The translations under genes were made by a program, and so were the position numbers. From NCBI GenBank assembly GCA_903887415.1, contig CAISPO010000003.1, positions 1-64,000 of the forward strand: a stretch of DNA of 64,000 bases, in the 5' to 3' direction. The notes below the pieces were generated by a model. That model searched no databases. It was not told where the DNA came from and saw only the letters and a list, made by a program, of their open reading frames with translations. This document shows positions 34,424 to 42,823 of this stretch, one piece after another (positions within the stretch are counted from its first letter, which is position 1; each line of letters begins with the position of its first letter). This DNA comes from an uncultured Bacteroidota bacterium. Lineage in GTDB: Bacteria > Bacteroidota > Bacteroidia > Chitinophagales > Chitinophagaceae.

Positions 34424-34924
34424 TCAAAAATAACCCAAATACTGCTGCGAATGCGTAGTATATTCTATACTTACTTCATCGCCCTCTTTCAGCCGTTCAA
34501 AGTCATTTGCAGAAACTTCGATATTCAGTTTTATTCTTGAGTCTATGTAGAAATAATAGGTCTTCTTCACGGCCACATAGAGCTTGCGGGTTATGCGGAT
34601 GGTATCTATTGTTTTTGTCCGCTCCTTTATATCCAATTGCAGGTTGCGCTGATTGATGTAGTAGCTGCCATAAGTTGCAGCGCTGGAAATAAACAGCATA
34701 AGGATCACCGAACCAAAATATCTGACCGGGGAAAATGCATTGGGTGCGCCATCAAAAGCCTGGTACCACGCTCCGGCAAAAGGCAGCACGAAGCTCATTA
34801 CCATCAGGATGCTGAATATCTTGTAGTACATTTTTCGCTCTTTCGATTCCTTTTTAAGCAGAAAATCCAGCTCGCCCGGTTCCAAAGCCTCCGTATATCT
34901 TTGCAGTTCAAAAGACACGTTCAA
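34424..34924 (-). CDS. Two-helix membrane protein of unknown function
   Basis: The 166-residue protein has a soluble N-terminal helix (LDFLLKKESKERK), two membrane helices (~34-55 and ~68-87) and a C-terminal beta-rich domain (~100-166, LYVAVKKTYYFYIDSRIKLNIEVS). The start is uncertain: the frame is open upstream without an ATG, and TTG at 34924 or GTG at 34918 are the only candidates after the TAATTTTG box at 34945-34952. No family is recognised. Weakly similar to Bacteroidota PH-like membrane proteins in layout only. Confidence 0.65.
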   Translation of the reverse strand: MNVSFELQRYTEALEPGELDFLLKKESKERKMYYKIFSILMVMSFVLPFAGAWYQAFDGAPNAFSPVRYFGSVILMLFISSAATYGSYYINQRNLQLDIKERTKTIDTIRITRKLYVAVKKTYYFYIDSRIKLNIEVSANDFERLKEGDEVSIEYTTHSQQYLGYF

Positions 34925-34944
34925 TTGTTTATGCAGCTCCCATA

Positions 34945-34952
34945 CAAAATTA
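34945..34952 (-). promoter_or_regulatory. -7 box (TAATTTTG)
   Basis: The minus strand reads TAATTTTG, 20 bases before the TTG start of the two-helix membrane protein, limiting where translation can begin. Confidence 0.45.
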
Positions 34953-35138
34953 CTGAAAGCGCCTCATTTAGCCTTGACAATTCTGATGAGCTTTAAATGA
35001 GCAGCAGCTTATTACATCTTTAAAAATTTATTTTTTCTTAAAAATTGTTCCAGTGCGCTTCATAATCGTGGAAATGATTATCTTGTATCGCACTACGCTG
35101 CCTAAGGTGTGTGATTGATTAATTTTATTGTAATTGTT

Positions 35139-35540
35139 ATGAATCTTTTTGTTGGTAATCTTAGTCCGGAAACAAATGCAGCGAGTTTGCGCAAGTTGTT
35201 TTCAGAATTTGGGGAGATCGTTTCCTCTAAAGTAATCATTGATAATGCTACCGGTATGTCGCGCGGTTTTGGATTTGTGGAAATGGCTGATAAATTCCAT
35301 TCCTATGATGCGATTGACAACCTGGATGCTATCTTTTTTGAAGGCAGCGTGATCTCTGTAAAAGAAGCAAAAGGCAATGCTACTAAAGGCGGTGGAAATA
35401 AGAGCGGCGGCGGTTTTAAGCGCCCTTTCAAACCACGCTTCCCGCGCACTGATAGCCGTCCGCCACGTAATGACGACCGCCCCCCGCGCAACGATGCCCG
35501 TCCGCCTCGTGAGGACGACTTCAACAGCCTCAAATACTAA
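35139..35540 (+). CDS. RRM RNA-binding protein with Arg/Pro-rich tail
   Basis: The ATG at 35139 gives 133 residues. Residues 1-80 are one RNA recognition motif with RNP2 LFVGNL (~3-8) and RNP1 RGFGFVEM (~42-49), which bind single-stranded RNA. The tail (~88-133) is basic and repetitive (RPPRND, RPPRED) and rich in Gly, Arg and Pro, a form also common in cyanobacterial and Bacteroidota cold-regulated RNA-binding proteins. It probably acts as an RNA chaperone in the cytoplasm. The long leader before the start is AT-rich; no -7 box of the usual form is clear. Confidence 0.92.
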   Translation: MNLFVGNLSPETNAASLRKLFSEFGEIVSSKVIIDNATGMSRGFGFVEMADKFHSYDAIDNLDAIFFEGSVISVKEAKGNATKGGGNKSGGGFKRPFKPRFPRTDSRPPRNDDRPPRNDARPPREDDFNSLKY

Positions 35541-35623
35541 GCAATTCATTTTCCGGTTTGCTTGTTGTTTGTTCATTCCGTAACTTCAATACTGATAATT
35601 GAAGCTACGCTTTGCACCTACTT

Positions 35624-36559
35624 ATGAGATCGAACCGTAACACTTTCAGTATATTCACCAGCAAACTCTTGCAGCATGGCCCTGCCGTTCCGGACTTATG
35701 TTTCGGAGTGATTCTGCTGTTATTGCTCCCGTTCTCCCTGTTTTCACAGCAAAAAAGTTATAAATTGGTGGGAACAGCAAGCGCAAAATTCGGGCCTACC
35801 TACCTGTATGCTGTATCTTTTGAGGCCAACGGCTCATCTATCTCCGGTTATTCAATAACCAGGCAGCCTGATGGCGCTGACTTTAAAGCAGAAATAAAAG
35901 GGGCTATCAACCGAAAGGAACACACGCTTGTATTCTCCGAAACAAAGTCGCTGGACAAAGACCCGCATAATAATATTACGATTTGCCTATTTAGTGCCAC
36001 GCTCACCTATAAACAACTTGGAACTAAGTACCAGGTCAAAGGTACATTTGCGGGAAGGGATCTAAACAATGAACCTTGCACCAACGGAACCATGATATTT
36101 GAAACGTCAAATGCACCGGACAATATGTTCCGCGCAGAGAAAAAACCGCTTCCCGTGCCTCCAAAACGAGATACTATTGTCGCACCAACCGAACCCACAG
36201 TAGCATTGCCGGCTAACACAATAACAGCAGGAGTACAAAAACAACTGGAATGGACTACCGATAGCTGCATCATCGAAGTCTGGGATGGCGGTGTCATTGA
36301 CGGTGACGTAGTCACTATATTGCTGAATGATGTCCCGGTGCTCACTAACTATACCCTGGCAAAGGCAAAAAAACAACTGCAGTTACCACTGATAAAAAAC
36401 ACCAACACGATAACTATAGTAGCAGAAGATGAAGGGGTTAACCCGCCGAACACAGCCGAAATAATGCTGCTGGATGGCAAAGCAAGCCATCGGATCACGG
36501 CCTTTAATAAGAAAGGAGAAAAATCGATCATTATCATAAAAAAGATAAATGCAAAGTAG
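35624..36559 (+). CDS. Secreted protein of unknown function
   Basis: The ATG at 35624 gives 311 residues. It has a signal region (FGVILLLLLPFSLFSQ, after an unusually long N-terminal part), then a domain ~40-165 with GTASAKFGPTYLYAVSFEANGS, a proline-rich linker (~170-200, PVPPKRDTIVAPTEP) and a C-terminal beta domain with VWDGGVIDGDVVTILLNDVPVL and TITIVAEDEGVNPPNTAEIMLLD. The C-terminal part resembles secreted Bacteroidota proteins of the same VIDGDxVTxLL pattern. The role is not known. It is followed by two palindromic repeats and then ribF. Confidence 0.72.
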   Translation: MRSNRNTFSIFTSKLLQHGPAVPDLCFGVILLLLLPFSLFSQQKSYKLVGTASAKFGPTYLYAVSFEANGSSISGYSITRQPDGADFKAEIKGAINRKEHTLVFSETKSLDKDPHNNITICLFSATLTYKQLGTKYQVKGTFAGRDLNNEPCTNGTMIFETSNAPDNMFRAEKKPLPVPPKRDTIVAPTEPTVALPANTITAGVQKQLEWTTDSCIIEVWDGGVIDGDVVTILLNDVPVLTNYTLAKAKKQLQLPLIKNTNTITIVAEDEGVNPPNTAEIMLLDGKASHRITAFNKKGEKSIIIIKKINAK

Positions 36560-36586
36560 AGACGTTGCACTGCAACATCTCGCTAC
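36556..36586. repeat. GTAGAGACG-ended palindrome, copy A (imperfect)
   Basis: GTAGAGACGTTGCA, a one-base centre, then TGCAACATCTCGCTAC. It is a 31-base inverted repeat with two differences in the second arm. It overlaps the last bases of the unknown secreted protein gene. Confidence 0.75.
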
Positions 36587-36652
36587 AAGTAATGCATAGG
36601 GCGTTGTTGTTAGCTGTGAATAGAAGCATATATTGTTCCTTGCCCGGTGCAA

Positions 36653-36681
36653 GTAGAGACGTTGCATTGCAACGTCTCTAC
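36653..36681. repeat. GTAGAGACG-ended palindrome, copy B
   Basis: A 29-base perfect inverted repeat, GTAGAGACGTTGCA, T, TGCAACGTCTCTAC, 66 bases after copy A and in the region upstream of ribF. Confidence 0.85.
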
Positions 36682-36724
36682 CCCACACAAATACTTACTT
36701 GCTTTTCCCGTTATGCAATACTTT

Positions 36725-36755
36725 TTTGTAAACAAATACAGCTACGCTACCTTTG
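36725..36755 (+). promoter_or_regulatory. Full Bacteroidota promoter for ribF
   Basis: TTTG (36725-36728), exactly 19 bp, TACCTTTG (36748-36755). The ATG at 36765 is 9 bases after the box, so the mRNA is nearly leaderless; no FMN riboswitch can fit in the leader. Confidence 0.8.
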
Positions 36756-36764
36756 CCGCGACCA

Positions 36765-37700
36765 ATGGCCGTTTTCTTCGACATACAGCGCTTACCGGAT
36801 TTTAAGAATGCAGTACTTACCATCGGTACATTCGATGGCGTACACCAGGGGCATAAGGCCATACTACAGGAAGTGGTGAACCATGCCCGGCAGGTAAATG
36901 GAGAAAGCGTGCTGCTTACTTTTGAGCCACACCCAAGAAAGTTGCTCTTCCCCGATCAGCCGCTGGGTATTATTACCCCACTCCGCCAGAAACTGCAGTT
37001 GATAACGGAATCAGGTATTGAGCATGTTGTAGTAGTACCATTCACTAAAGAGTTTGCCAGCCTTTCAGCGCAGGAATATGTTGAGCGCTTCCTTGTTGGC
37101 ATTTTCCACCCCAAGAGCATTGTTATTGGGTATGATCATCGCTTCGGGCACGACCGGAAGGGCGACCTGAAACTGCTGGAGGCATGCGAGCAGCAGGGAG
37201 GATATGAGTTAATGGAGATACCGGCTCAGTTGATAGACGACGCAGCCGTAAGCTCAACAAAAATACGCCATGCCATCACCGAAGGCCGTATGGAAGACGC
37301 AAGCCACATGCTGGGACGTAATTATTCGCTCACGGGCACTGTGATACATGGGTCGAAACTCGGCAGGACTATAGGCTATCCTACAGCAAATCTAAAACCG
37401 GAAGACCCTGAACAAATAATTCCCGCCCTCGGAATCTATGCCATACATTCGATGTACAACGGCACAATGTATAATGGCATGATGAGCATTGGATACAATC
37501 CCACTGTTACCGATACAAAAGACATAAAAATAGAAGCCAATCTCTTTGGTCTCGATGAAGAAATATACGGAGCAGCTATGGAAATATTCTTCCTGAAGAA
37601 ATTGCGGGACGAACAAAAATTCGACTCCATAGAGGCTTTAAAACAGCAACTGTACAAGGACAAGGAAGAAACCTTAAAACTGCTTAATTCAAGTTATTAA
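36765..37700 (+). CDS. ribF: Bifunctional riboflavin kinase/FAD synthetase
   Basis: RibF makes FMN from riboflavin and then FAD from FMN. The 311 residues (ATG at 36765; a TTG at 36753 overlaps the promoter box) hold an N-terminal FAD synthetase domain with LTIGTFDGVHQGHKAIL and IGYDHRFGHDRKGD and SSTKIRHAI, and a C-terminal flavokinase domain with GTVIHGSKLGRTIGYPTANL and GIYAI. All key motifs are present. The gene stands alone, with palindromes on both sides (36653 and 37710). Confidence 0.97.
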   Translation: MAVFFDIQRLPDFKNAVLTIGTFDGVHQGHKAILQEVVNHARQVNGESVLLTFEPHPRKLLFPDQPLGIITPLRQKLQLITESGIEHVVVVPFTKEFASLSAQEYVERFLVGIFHPKSIVIGYDHRFGHDRKGDLKLLEACEQQGGYELMEIPAQLIDDAAVSSTKIRHAITEGRMEDASHMLGRNYSLTGTVIHGSKLGRTIGYPTANLKPEDPEQIIPALGIYAIHSMYNGTMYNGMMSIGYNPTVTDTKDIKIEANLFGLDEEIYGAAMEIFFLKKLRDEQKFDSIEALKQQLYKDKEETLKLLNSSY

Positions 37701-37709
37701 ATGCGAAGT

Positions 37710-37737
37710 GTAGAGACGGCATGCATGCCGTCTCTAC
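37710..37737. repeat. GTAGAGACG-ended palindrome, copy C
   Basis: A 28-base perfect palindrome, GTAGAGACGGCATG and its complement, 9 bases after the ribF stop. The outer 9 bases match copies A and B, but the core is GCATG instead of TTGCA. It also may end ribF transcription. Confidence 0.85.
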
Positions 37738-37742
37738 GTAAC

Positions 37743-38453
37743 TCATACCACATCCACATCCATAAAGTAAAACCCCGTATCCCATAAGCTCCCAGCCGGC
37801 GAGGCATATGTTCTATGTACTATCTCACCTTTTACAATTGGAATAGGCGAACGGAAATACGGCGCATTATAAACAAACGTATGAAACTCGCCATGCTCGC
37901 CGCAGGGGTCCACATTTTCGGGTAGCTTATCCAGAAATTCCTTGCCTATTTTTTGTCCTAAAAATTCTTTTCCCAGAAACTTTTGATTGACGCAAACGAT
38001 TACAGCCTCTATCCCCATGTCCTCCGCCAACCTTACCAGTTCTTTCGTATCCTTTTTCCACAGCGGGAATAAACCCTTCACATCCACTTGTGCCAGTTGC
38101 TGCTCCCGATATACCTTCAGGTCTTCGAGAAAAATATCGCCGTATGCGGCTGCACTTATTCCTTGCTCTTTCAGGCTGGTGAGATTTTGCAGCATGGCTT
38201 GCCGGTACAGATCATCTGCAGGGCTGGCGGGGAGCTTCACTTTTAGCAATGGCAGAGACATGCGCTCCGCCTGCATATCCAGCAGTTTTTCTCTTACGCC
38301 ATGCATGAATACGCGCCCATGCTCTTCGCTGAGCGTAGTTAGCAGTTGCACCACCTTATAAGTACCTTCTTCCATTAGCAAATGGTACGCTAGCGCGGCA
38401 TCCTTGCCGGAGCTCCAATTCATCACCACTTTTATTTGGTCGTTCATTAACAT
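37743..38453 (-). CDS. Dph6-related ATP pyrophosphatase (adenine nucleotide alpha hydrolase)
   Basis: A 236-residue protein with the P-loop-like motif NWSSGKDAALAYHLL (~12-27) of the Dph6/MJ0570 family, which in archaea and eukaryotes amidates diphthine on EF-2. Bacteria lack diphthamide, so the bacterial homologues must act on another acid, forming an adenylate and then an amide. Further motifs: AAAYGDIFLEDLKVYREQQLA, GLFPLWKKDTKELVRLAEDMG and DPCGEHGEFHTFVYN. The last motif is a family signature. It is divergent from an SDR gene 47 bases away. Confidence 0.88.
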   Translation of the reverse strand: MLMNDQIKVVMNWSSGKDAALAYHLLMEEGTYKVVQLLTTLSEEHGRVFMHGVREKLLDMQAERMSLPLLKVKLPASPADDLYRQAMLQNLTSLKEQGISAAAYGDIFLEDLKVYREQQLAQVDVKGLFPLWKKDTKELVRLAEDMGIEAVIVCVNQKFLGKEFLGQKIGKEFLDKLPENVDPCGEHGEFHTFVYNAPYFRSPIPIVKGEIVHRTYASPAGSLWDTGFYFMDVDVV

Positions 38454-38500
38454 TGCCTTTCAGCAAATCAATGTAATTTTCCGGCAACAAACTAATTTTT

Positions 38501-39205
38501 ATGCCATACGCAATTGTTACGGGAGCATCGCAGGGAATGGGAAAGGCAATTTCAGAAAAACTGCTTGCCGAAGGATTTTCCATAGCGGTTTGTGCCCGCA
38601 GCAAAGAAAAGCTGGCTGCGCTGGAAATACAGTGGAATGAACAATACCCGGAAGCCTCCATCATTGTCTATAATGCCGACCTGGCGAATAAAGAAGAAGT
38701 AGCTGCATTTGCAGATGCCGTTTTGTCTGTATTTCCGGAAATTGACCTGCTCGTAAATAATGCAGGAAATTACCTGCCGGGCACCATAGCCGAAGAGCCG
38801 GATGGCCTGCTTGACCAAATGATCGGCATAAACCTTTACAGCGCATATCACCTCACCAGGAAGATCTTACCAGTAATGAAGGACCGCAGAGCCGGCCACA
38901 TCTTCAATATGTGCTCCATAGCCAGCCTGCGTGCCTACCCCAATGGCGGCTCGTACAGTATTTCCAAATATGCCCTTATGGGTTTTTCGGAGAATCTCAA
39001 GGAAGAGCTAAAAGAGTATGGTGTAAAGGTGACCGCTATTTGTCCCGGCGCGACCTACACACCGTCGTGGGAAGGAAGCGGTGTGGAGCCGGGCCGCATA
39101 ATGGAGGCCGCAGACGTGGTTTCCATGCTCTGGGGCGCCTACAATTTATCACCGCAGGCCAACGTAGAAACCATTATTATGCGCCCTGTTAAAGGCGACA
39201 TATAA
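38501..39205 (+). CDS. SDR-family NAD(P)-dependent oxidoreductase
   Basis: A 234-residue classical short-chain dehydrogenase with TGASQGMGKAI (~8-18, dinucleotide binding), LVNNAGN (~85-91) and the catalytic YSISK (Tyr152, Lys156), with Ser about 14 residues earlier. The C-terminus contains YGVKVTAICPGATYT. The coenzyme residue after the second strand is CARSKEKL, favouring NADP. Substrate is unknown; length is slightly short for the family. Confidence 0.88.
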   Translation: MPYAIVTGASQGMGKAISEKLLAEGFSIAVCARSKEKLAALEIQWNEQYPEASIIVYNADLANKEEVAAFADAVLSVFPEIDLLVNNAGNYLPGTIAEEPDGLLDQMIGINLYSAYHLTRKILPVMKDRRAGHIFNMCSIASLRAYPNGGSYSISKYALMGFSENLKEELKEYGVKVTAICPGATYTPSWEGSGVEPGRIMEAADVVSMLWGAYNLSPQANVETIIMRPVKGDI

Positions 39206-39241
39206 CAGCCCTTTTTAACGTAGCTTTAACCCTCCCTGTTT

Positions 39242-39249
39242 TATTTTTG
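39242..39249 (+). promoter_or_regulatory. -7 box (TATTTTTG) of batD
   Basis: TATTTTTG, 12 bases before the batD ATG at 39262. It overlaps the alternative TTG start at 39247 and rules it out. Confidence 0.6.
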
Positions 39250-39261
39250 TGGGTAACCAAA

Positions 39262-41268
39262 ATGAAAGTCATTAATAACATCTGGCGCAATAGCATGGTA
39301 TCCCTGTTTATGATAGGGATGGCCTGCAATGCAATTGCTCAGAACGTAGTGTTTACAGCACAGGCGAGCGCAAACAAGATGGGCGCTAAAGATAATGTGC
39401 AGGTAGAATACACTATAAAGGATGCGCAAAATGTGCAAACCATGACCCCCCCCGCCGGTAATGATTTTGATGTGGTACAGGGTCCTTATACAACGCATAG
39501 TGTAAACAGCTCCTTCAATGGCAGAACCAATGTAACGTCTGAAAGCATTACCCGCACCTACATTCTACACCCCAGGCACGAAGGCACACTCACTATACCT
39601 CCGGTAATAGCAAAAGATGCCGCTGGTCATACTTATCAGTCCAACGCGGTTGTTATCCAGGTGGTGCCCGGCACCTTAATGCAGCAGCAGCGGCGGCCCG
39701 CGCAGCAAGATGATGACGCACTGGCTATGATGCAGCGCATGAACCAGCAGATGCAGCAATTGCAGCAGCAGATGATGCAGCCGCAACCGCAACAACCACA
39801 GCAGCCGCAACAACGCCAGCAACAGCCGCAGCAGCAAACCCAACCCGATGCTTCCGATGAGGCAGAGATCAAGAAGAACATGTTCATCAAGGTGGAGGTG
39901 GATAAGACCAAAGTACATGTAGGTGAGCAAATAACTACCAGCTACAAACTGTATGTGCGCGACCTCGCCATGAACGCATCTATTTCCAAGCTGCCTTCGC
40001 TCAATGGATTCTGGACGCAGGATTTTGAAATTCCCCGGCAGCCAAAGCCGGAAATCGAAGAGCTGAACGGGAAAAAATACCAGGTCTTCCTTTTAAAAAA
40101 ATCGGCTTTGTTTCCTCAACAGACAGGGACACTGGAGCTGGACCCTGCTGAAGCGAGAGGTGTTGCCCGCATAGTAAAGCAAGAGCGTCATAAAATGTCG
40201 GATATGTTCAGGGGCACATTAATGATGAACGACCCTGCCTTCAACAACTCCTATTATAATACACTGGCATATAAAGATGTGGAATGGAAACTGGAAAGCA
40301 CTCCAGTGAAAATAACGGTAACTGCACTGCCGGAAAAAGATAAACCTGCTGATTATGGCGGCGCTGTTGGCAAGTTCACCGTTGGCAGTAAAATAGATAA
40401 GCAGGAGCTGACCACAGATGATATTGCAACGCTCACGCTCACCATTACCGGCAGCGGCAACCTGAAGCTGATAGAACCACCCAAGCTGAACCTGCCGAAC
40501 GGGCTGAACACCTTTGACCCGCAAATAACCGACACGATCACCGGACGCAGCACTACTATCAGCGGATCTAAGATCATCAACTACGTGATCTCTCCTCACT
40601 CTCCCGGCGATTATGATATTCCGGCTACTGCGTTTACTTATTTCAATCCTCAGACCGGCGCATATATCACTGCACATACCCAGCCGCTGAAACTGCGTGT
40701 AAAGGCTGGCAAGCGCTACACCCCTGTTGCGGCAGGCAGCAATATATCGTTAAAGGACATTCATGATATTGTAAAAACACCTGTCGCAAATATTACATTA
40801 CCTGCCAAGCCTATGCTGTTCACTGGCACGTACTGGTCTATGTTTGCGTTCCCGTTGCTGGCGTTCATAGGGCTCGTGGTTTGGAAACGGAGGGATGAGG
40901 AACTCTCAAAGAATACAGTGTTGTTGCGGAGCAAACGCGCGAATAAAGTAGCGTTGCAAAGGCTCGCAGCGGCAAAAAAATACCTGCAGCAGAATGAGAA
41001 AACATCTTTCTACGAAGAAATATCAAAAGCTACCTGGCTGTACCTCAGCGACAAGTTAAACATTCCGCTTTCTGCCCTCTCGCGCGAGACGGCTACGGAG
41101 GCAATGAGCACCCGCAAAGTGCCTGATACCGTGCAAAAACATCTGGACGATGTGATCTGGGAATGTGAGACCGCCCTGTATGCTTCTGGCGGGTCTCAAA
41201 AAATGGCCTATATTTACGACGAAGCCATCAAGGTCATCAGCGACCTGGAGGATGTATTCAAAGCATGA
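39262..41268 (+). CDS. batD: BatD (aerotolerance-operon membrane protein)
   Basis: BatD is an Ig-fold-rich periplasmic protein anchored by one C-terminal helix; it works with BatA/B/E and MoxR in Bacteroidota. The 668 residues (ATG at 39262) have a signal peptide (MIGMACNAIAQ), beta domains (VVFTAQASANKMGAKDNVQVEY, SESITRTYILHPRHEG), a Gln/Pro-rich low-complexity stretch at ~135-200 (about half Gln), further BatD repeats (YKLYVRDLAMNASISKLPSLNGF; FTVGSKIDKQELTTDDIATLTLTITG), a membrane helix near residue 525-543 and a cytoplasmic tail. batE follows with a 4-base overlap. moxR, batA and batB are absent. Confidence 0.9.
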   Translation: MKVINNIWRNSMVSLFMIGMACNAIAQNVVFTAQASANKMGAKDNVQVEYTIKDAQNVQTMTPPAGNDFDVVQGPYTTHSVNSSFNGRTNVTSESITRTYILHPRHEGTLTIPPVIAKDAAGHTYQSNAVVIQVVPGTLMQQQRRPAQQDDDALAMMQRMNQQMQQLQQQMMQPQPQQPQQPQQRQQQPQQQTQPDASDEAEIKKNMFIKVEVDKTKVHVGEQITTSYKLYVRDLAMNASISKLPSLNGFWTQDFEIPRQPKPEIEELNGKKYQVFLLKKSALFPQQTGTLELDPAEARGVARIVKQERHKMSDMFRGTLMMNDPAFNNSYYNTLAYKDVEWKLESTPVKITVTALPEKDKPADYGGAVGKFTVGSKIDKQELTTDDIATLTLTITGSGNLKLIEPPKLNLPNGLNTFDPQITDTITGRSTTISGSKIINYVISPHSPGDYDIPATAFTYFNPQTGAYITAHTQPLKLRVKAGKRYTPVAAGSNISLKDIHDIVKTPVANITLPAKPMLFTGTYWSMFAFPLLAFIGLVVWKRRDEELSKNTVLLRSKRANKVALQRLAAAKKYLQQNEKTSFYEEISKATWLYLSDKLNIPLSALSRETATEAMSTRKVPDTVQKHLDDVIWECETALYASGGSQKMAYIYDEAIKVISDLEDVFKA

Positions 41269-42017
41269 GAAAGCCATTACTCATATCCTTACTCTTTGTG
41301 CTGAGCTCTTTCCGGGGCTTAGCCACAGGCAATTATACCGCCCAGTGGCAAAAAGGCACAAGTTGCTACGAACAGACGAAGTACGATAGCGCCGCATGGT
41401 ATTTCGAACAGATAGCAGCGCTTAAGCCACGGAATGCAGAAGTATATTACAACCTCGGAAATACTTACTATCGGCTCAATAAAGTAGCACTGGCCGTGCT
41501 TAATTATGAACGTGCGCTGCAGATAGACCCAGCCTACAAAGAAGCTAAGGACAATCTCTTGCTCACCCAGGGCCGCATCAGCAACCGCATACAGCCCACC
41601 AGCGATATCTTCTTCATAGACTGGTGGCAAAGTATTACGCACCCAAAAAAAGCCGGGGCTTGGGCCATTGCAGCGTTTGTTTCGTTCGCCCTTATCATTG
41701 CCTGCATTGCCGTGCGGCGTTTTGTAAAGTCTGGAGATAAGTTGCCGGTGCAATTGCCGGGCATACTCGGTTTTGTATGCACTTGCTTCCTGGTACTGGC
41801 CTTTGCAGCGGCACAAAGAACCGGCATGGCTACAGTAGCTGTTGTGATGCAGAATGATGCACCACTGATGAACAACGAGCAAAAAGGCAAACCACTCGCG
41901 CTTGTACCGGAAGGAACGACAGTAAAAATAGTAAGCGAGAAAAGCACCTGGATAGAAGTGACCTTACCTGATGGCCGGACTGGCTGGCTGCCGCAAAATC
42001 TGGTGACAAAGGTATAA
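41265..42017 (+). CDS. batE: BatE (TPR-SH3 protein)
   Basis: The 250-residue protein has a signal peptide, two to three TPRs (YEQTKYDSAAWYFEQIAAL, EVYYNLGNTYYRLNKVALAVLNYERALQIDPAYKEAKDNLLL), two membrane helices (~125-142, ~163-182) and a C-terminal SH3-like domain (ALVPEGTTVKIVSEKSTWIEVTLPDGRTGWLPQNLVTKV). This is the standard BatE order. Its ATG overlaps the batD stop (ATGA), so the two are translationally coupled. Confidence 0.9.
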   Translation: MRKPLLISLLFVLSSFRGLATGNYTAQWQKGTSCYEQTKYDSAAWYFEQIAALKPRNAEVYYNLGNTYYRLNKVALAVLNYERALQIDPAYKEAKDNLLLTQGRISNRIQPTSDIFFIDWWQSITHPKKAGAWAIAAFVSFALIIACIAVRRFVKSGDKLPVQLPGILGFVCTCFLVLAFAAAQRTGMATVAVVMQNDAPLMNNEQKGKPLALVPEGTTVKIVSEKSTWIEVTLPDGRTGWLPQNLVTKV

Positions 42018-42080
42018 CATGGTAGATGTATCACACGAATAAGGAGTGGGATACCTGACCAACACCTAAAAAGATTCACT

Positions 42081-42731
42081 ATGGTTACATATTGGGTAAA
42101 AACGCCCCAATGGATAAAAAAGTTTTTCCCCGAACGAATGATCTGGGATATACCGGTGGACAGTGAGCCTGCGGTATATATTACATTTGATGACGGCCCC
42201 CATCCTGTCGCCACCCCGTTTGTGCTGGAGCAACTGGAAAAATATAATGCATCTGCTACCTTCTTTTGCGTAGGCAATAATATTTCTCTTTACCCGGAAA
42301 TCTTCGCAAATACACTTGCGAAAGGGCACAGAGTCGGCAACCACACACACGACCACATTAATGGCTGGAAAACAACCAGCAGCAGGTACATAAAGAATAT
42401 AGAGCGGGCGGACAAATATATTCACAGTAACTTGTTCAGGCCGCCCTATGGCCGGATGAAGTATTCACAAATAAGAAAGATCAGGAAGAAGCACCCTTCC
42501 TGGAGCATTTATATGTGGGATATACTCAGCGCCGACTTCGATAAAGCTATCACACCACAGGAATGCCTGCAAAATGTGCTGGCAAATATTTGCCCCGGCA
42601 CAATAATTGTGTTTCACGATAGCGATAAGGCTTATGAACGCATGAAGTATGCCCTACCGGAAGTGCTGGAATATTGCCGGAAGCAAAACTGGAGAATGAA
42701 GGCCCTGCCGAACGGAAATTCCAAATCTTAA
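42081..42731 (+). CDS. Polysaccharide deacetylase (NodB-fold)
   Basis: Carbohydrate esterase family 4 domain of 216 residues without signal peptide. Motif 1 YITFDDGPHP (general base Asp), motif 2 THDHINGW with the metal-binding His pair (HTHDH), and motif 3 RPPYGRMK. A C-terminal segment, FHDSDKAYERMKYALPEVL, holds the second Asp/His motif (DSDKAY). It probably deacetylates peptidoglycan or another N-acetylglucosamine polymer. The absence of an export signal is odd; substrate unknown. Confidence 0.9.
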   Translation: MVTYWVKTPQWIKKFFPERMIWDIPVDSEPAVYITFDDGPHPVATPFVLEQLEKYNASATFFCVGNNISLYPEIFANTLAKGHRVGNHTHDHINGWKTTSSRYIKNIERADKYIHSNLFRPPYGRMKYSQIRKIRKKHPSWSIYMWDILSADFDKAITPQECLQNVLANICPGTIIVFHDSDKAYERMKYALPEVLEYCRKQNWRMKALPNGNSKS

Positions 42732-42737
42732 AATCCA

Positions 42738-42755
42738 TCCCGATAGCTGTCGGGA
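42738..42755. repeat. TCCCGATAG-CTGTCGGGA palindrome
   Basis: An 18-base inverted repeat with one G·T position. It differs from 55883-55900 by a single base and follows the deacetylase stop by 6 bases. Confidence 0.65.
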
Positions 42756-42800
42756 CCAAACCCCGGACTTACGACGCCGCATACCGGAAGGCAGGTTATG

Positions 42801-42821
42801 ACTCACGACTTACGACTAAAA
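42801..42821 (+). repeat. Heptamer array (ACTCACG)(ACTTACG)(ACTAAAA)
   Basis: Three 7-base units directly before the tatD ATG. One more ACTTACG lies at 42767. Similar arrays occur at 60508-60535. Confidence 0.5.
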
Positions 42822-42823
42822 AA

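Noticed and set aside
36687-36765. FMN riboswitch before ribF
   Set aside because: The promoter box ends 9 bases before the ATG, leaving no leader, and no RFN-like sequence is present.
36556-37737. Possible insertion sequence ends around ribF
   Set aside because: The gene between the palindromes is ribF, not a transposase, and there is no target-site duplication; treated as free palindromic repeats.
39636-39930. Minus-strand Cys/Leu-rich frames opposite batD
   Set aside because: They are the shadow of the Gln-rich segment (CAG/CAA codons give Leu/Cys/Ala in the other frames).
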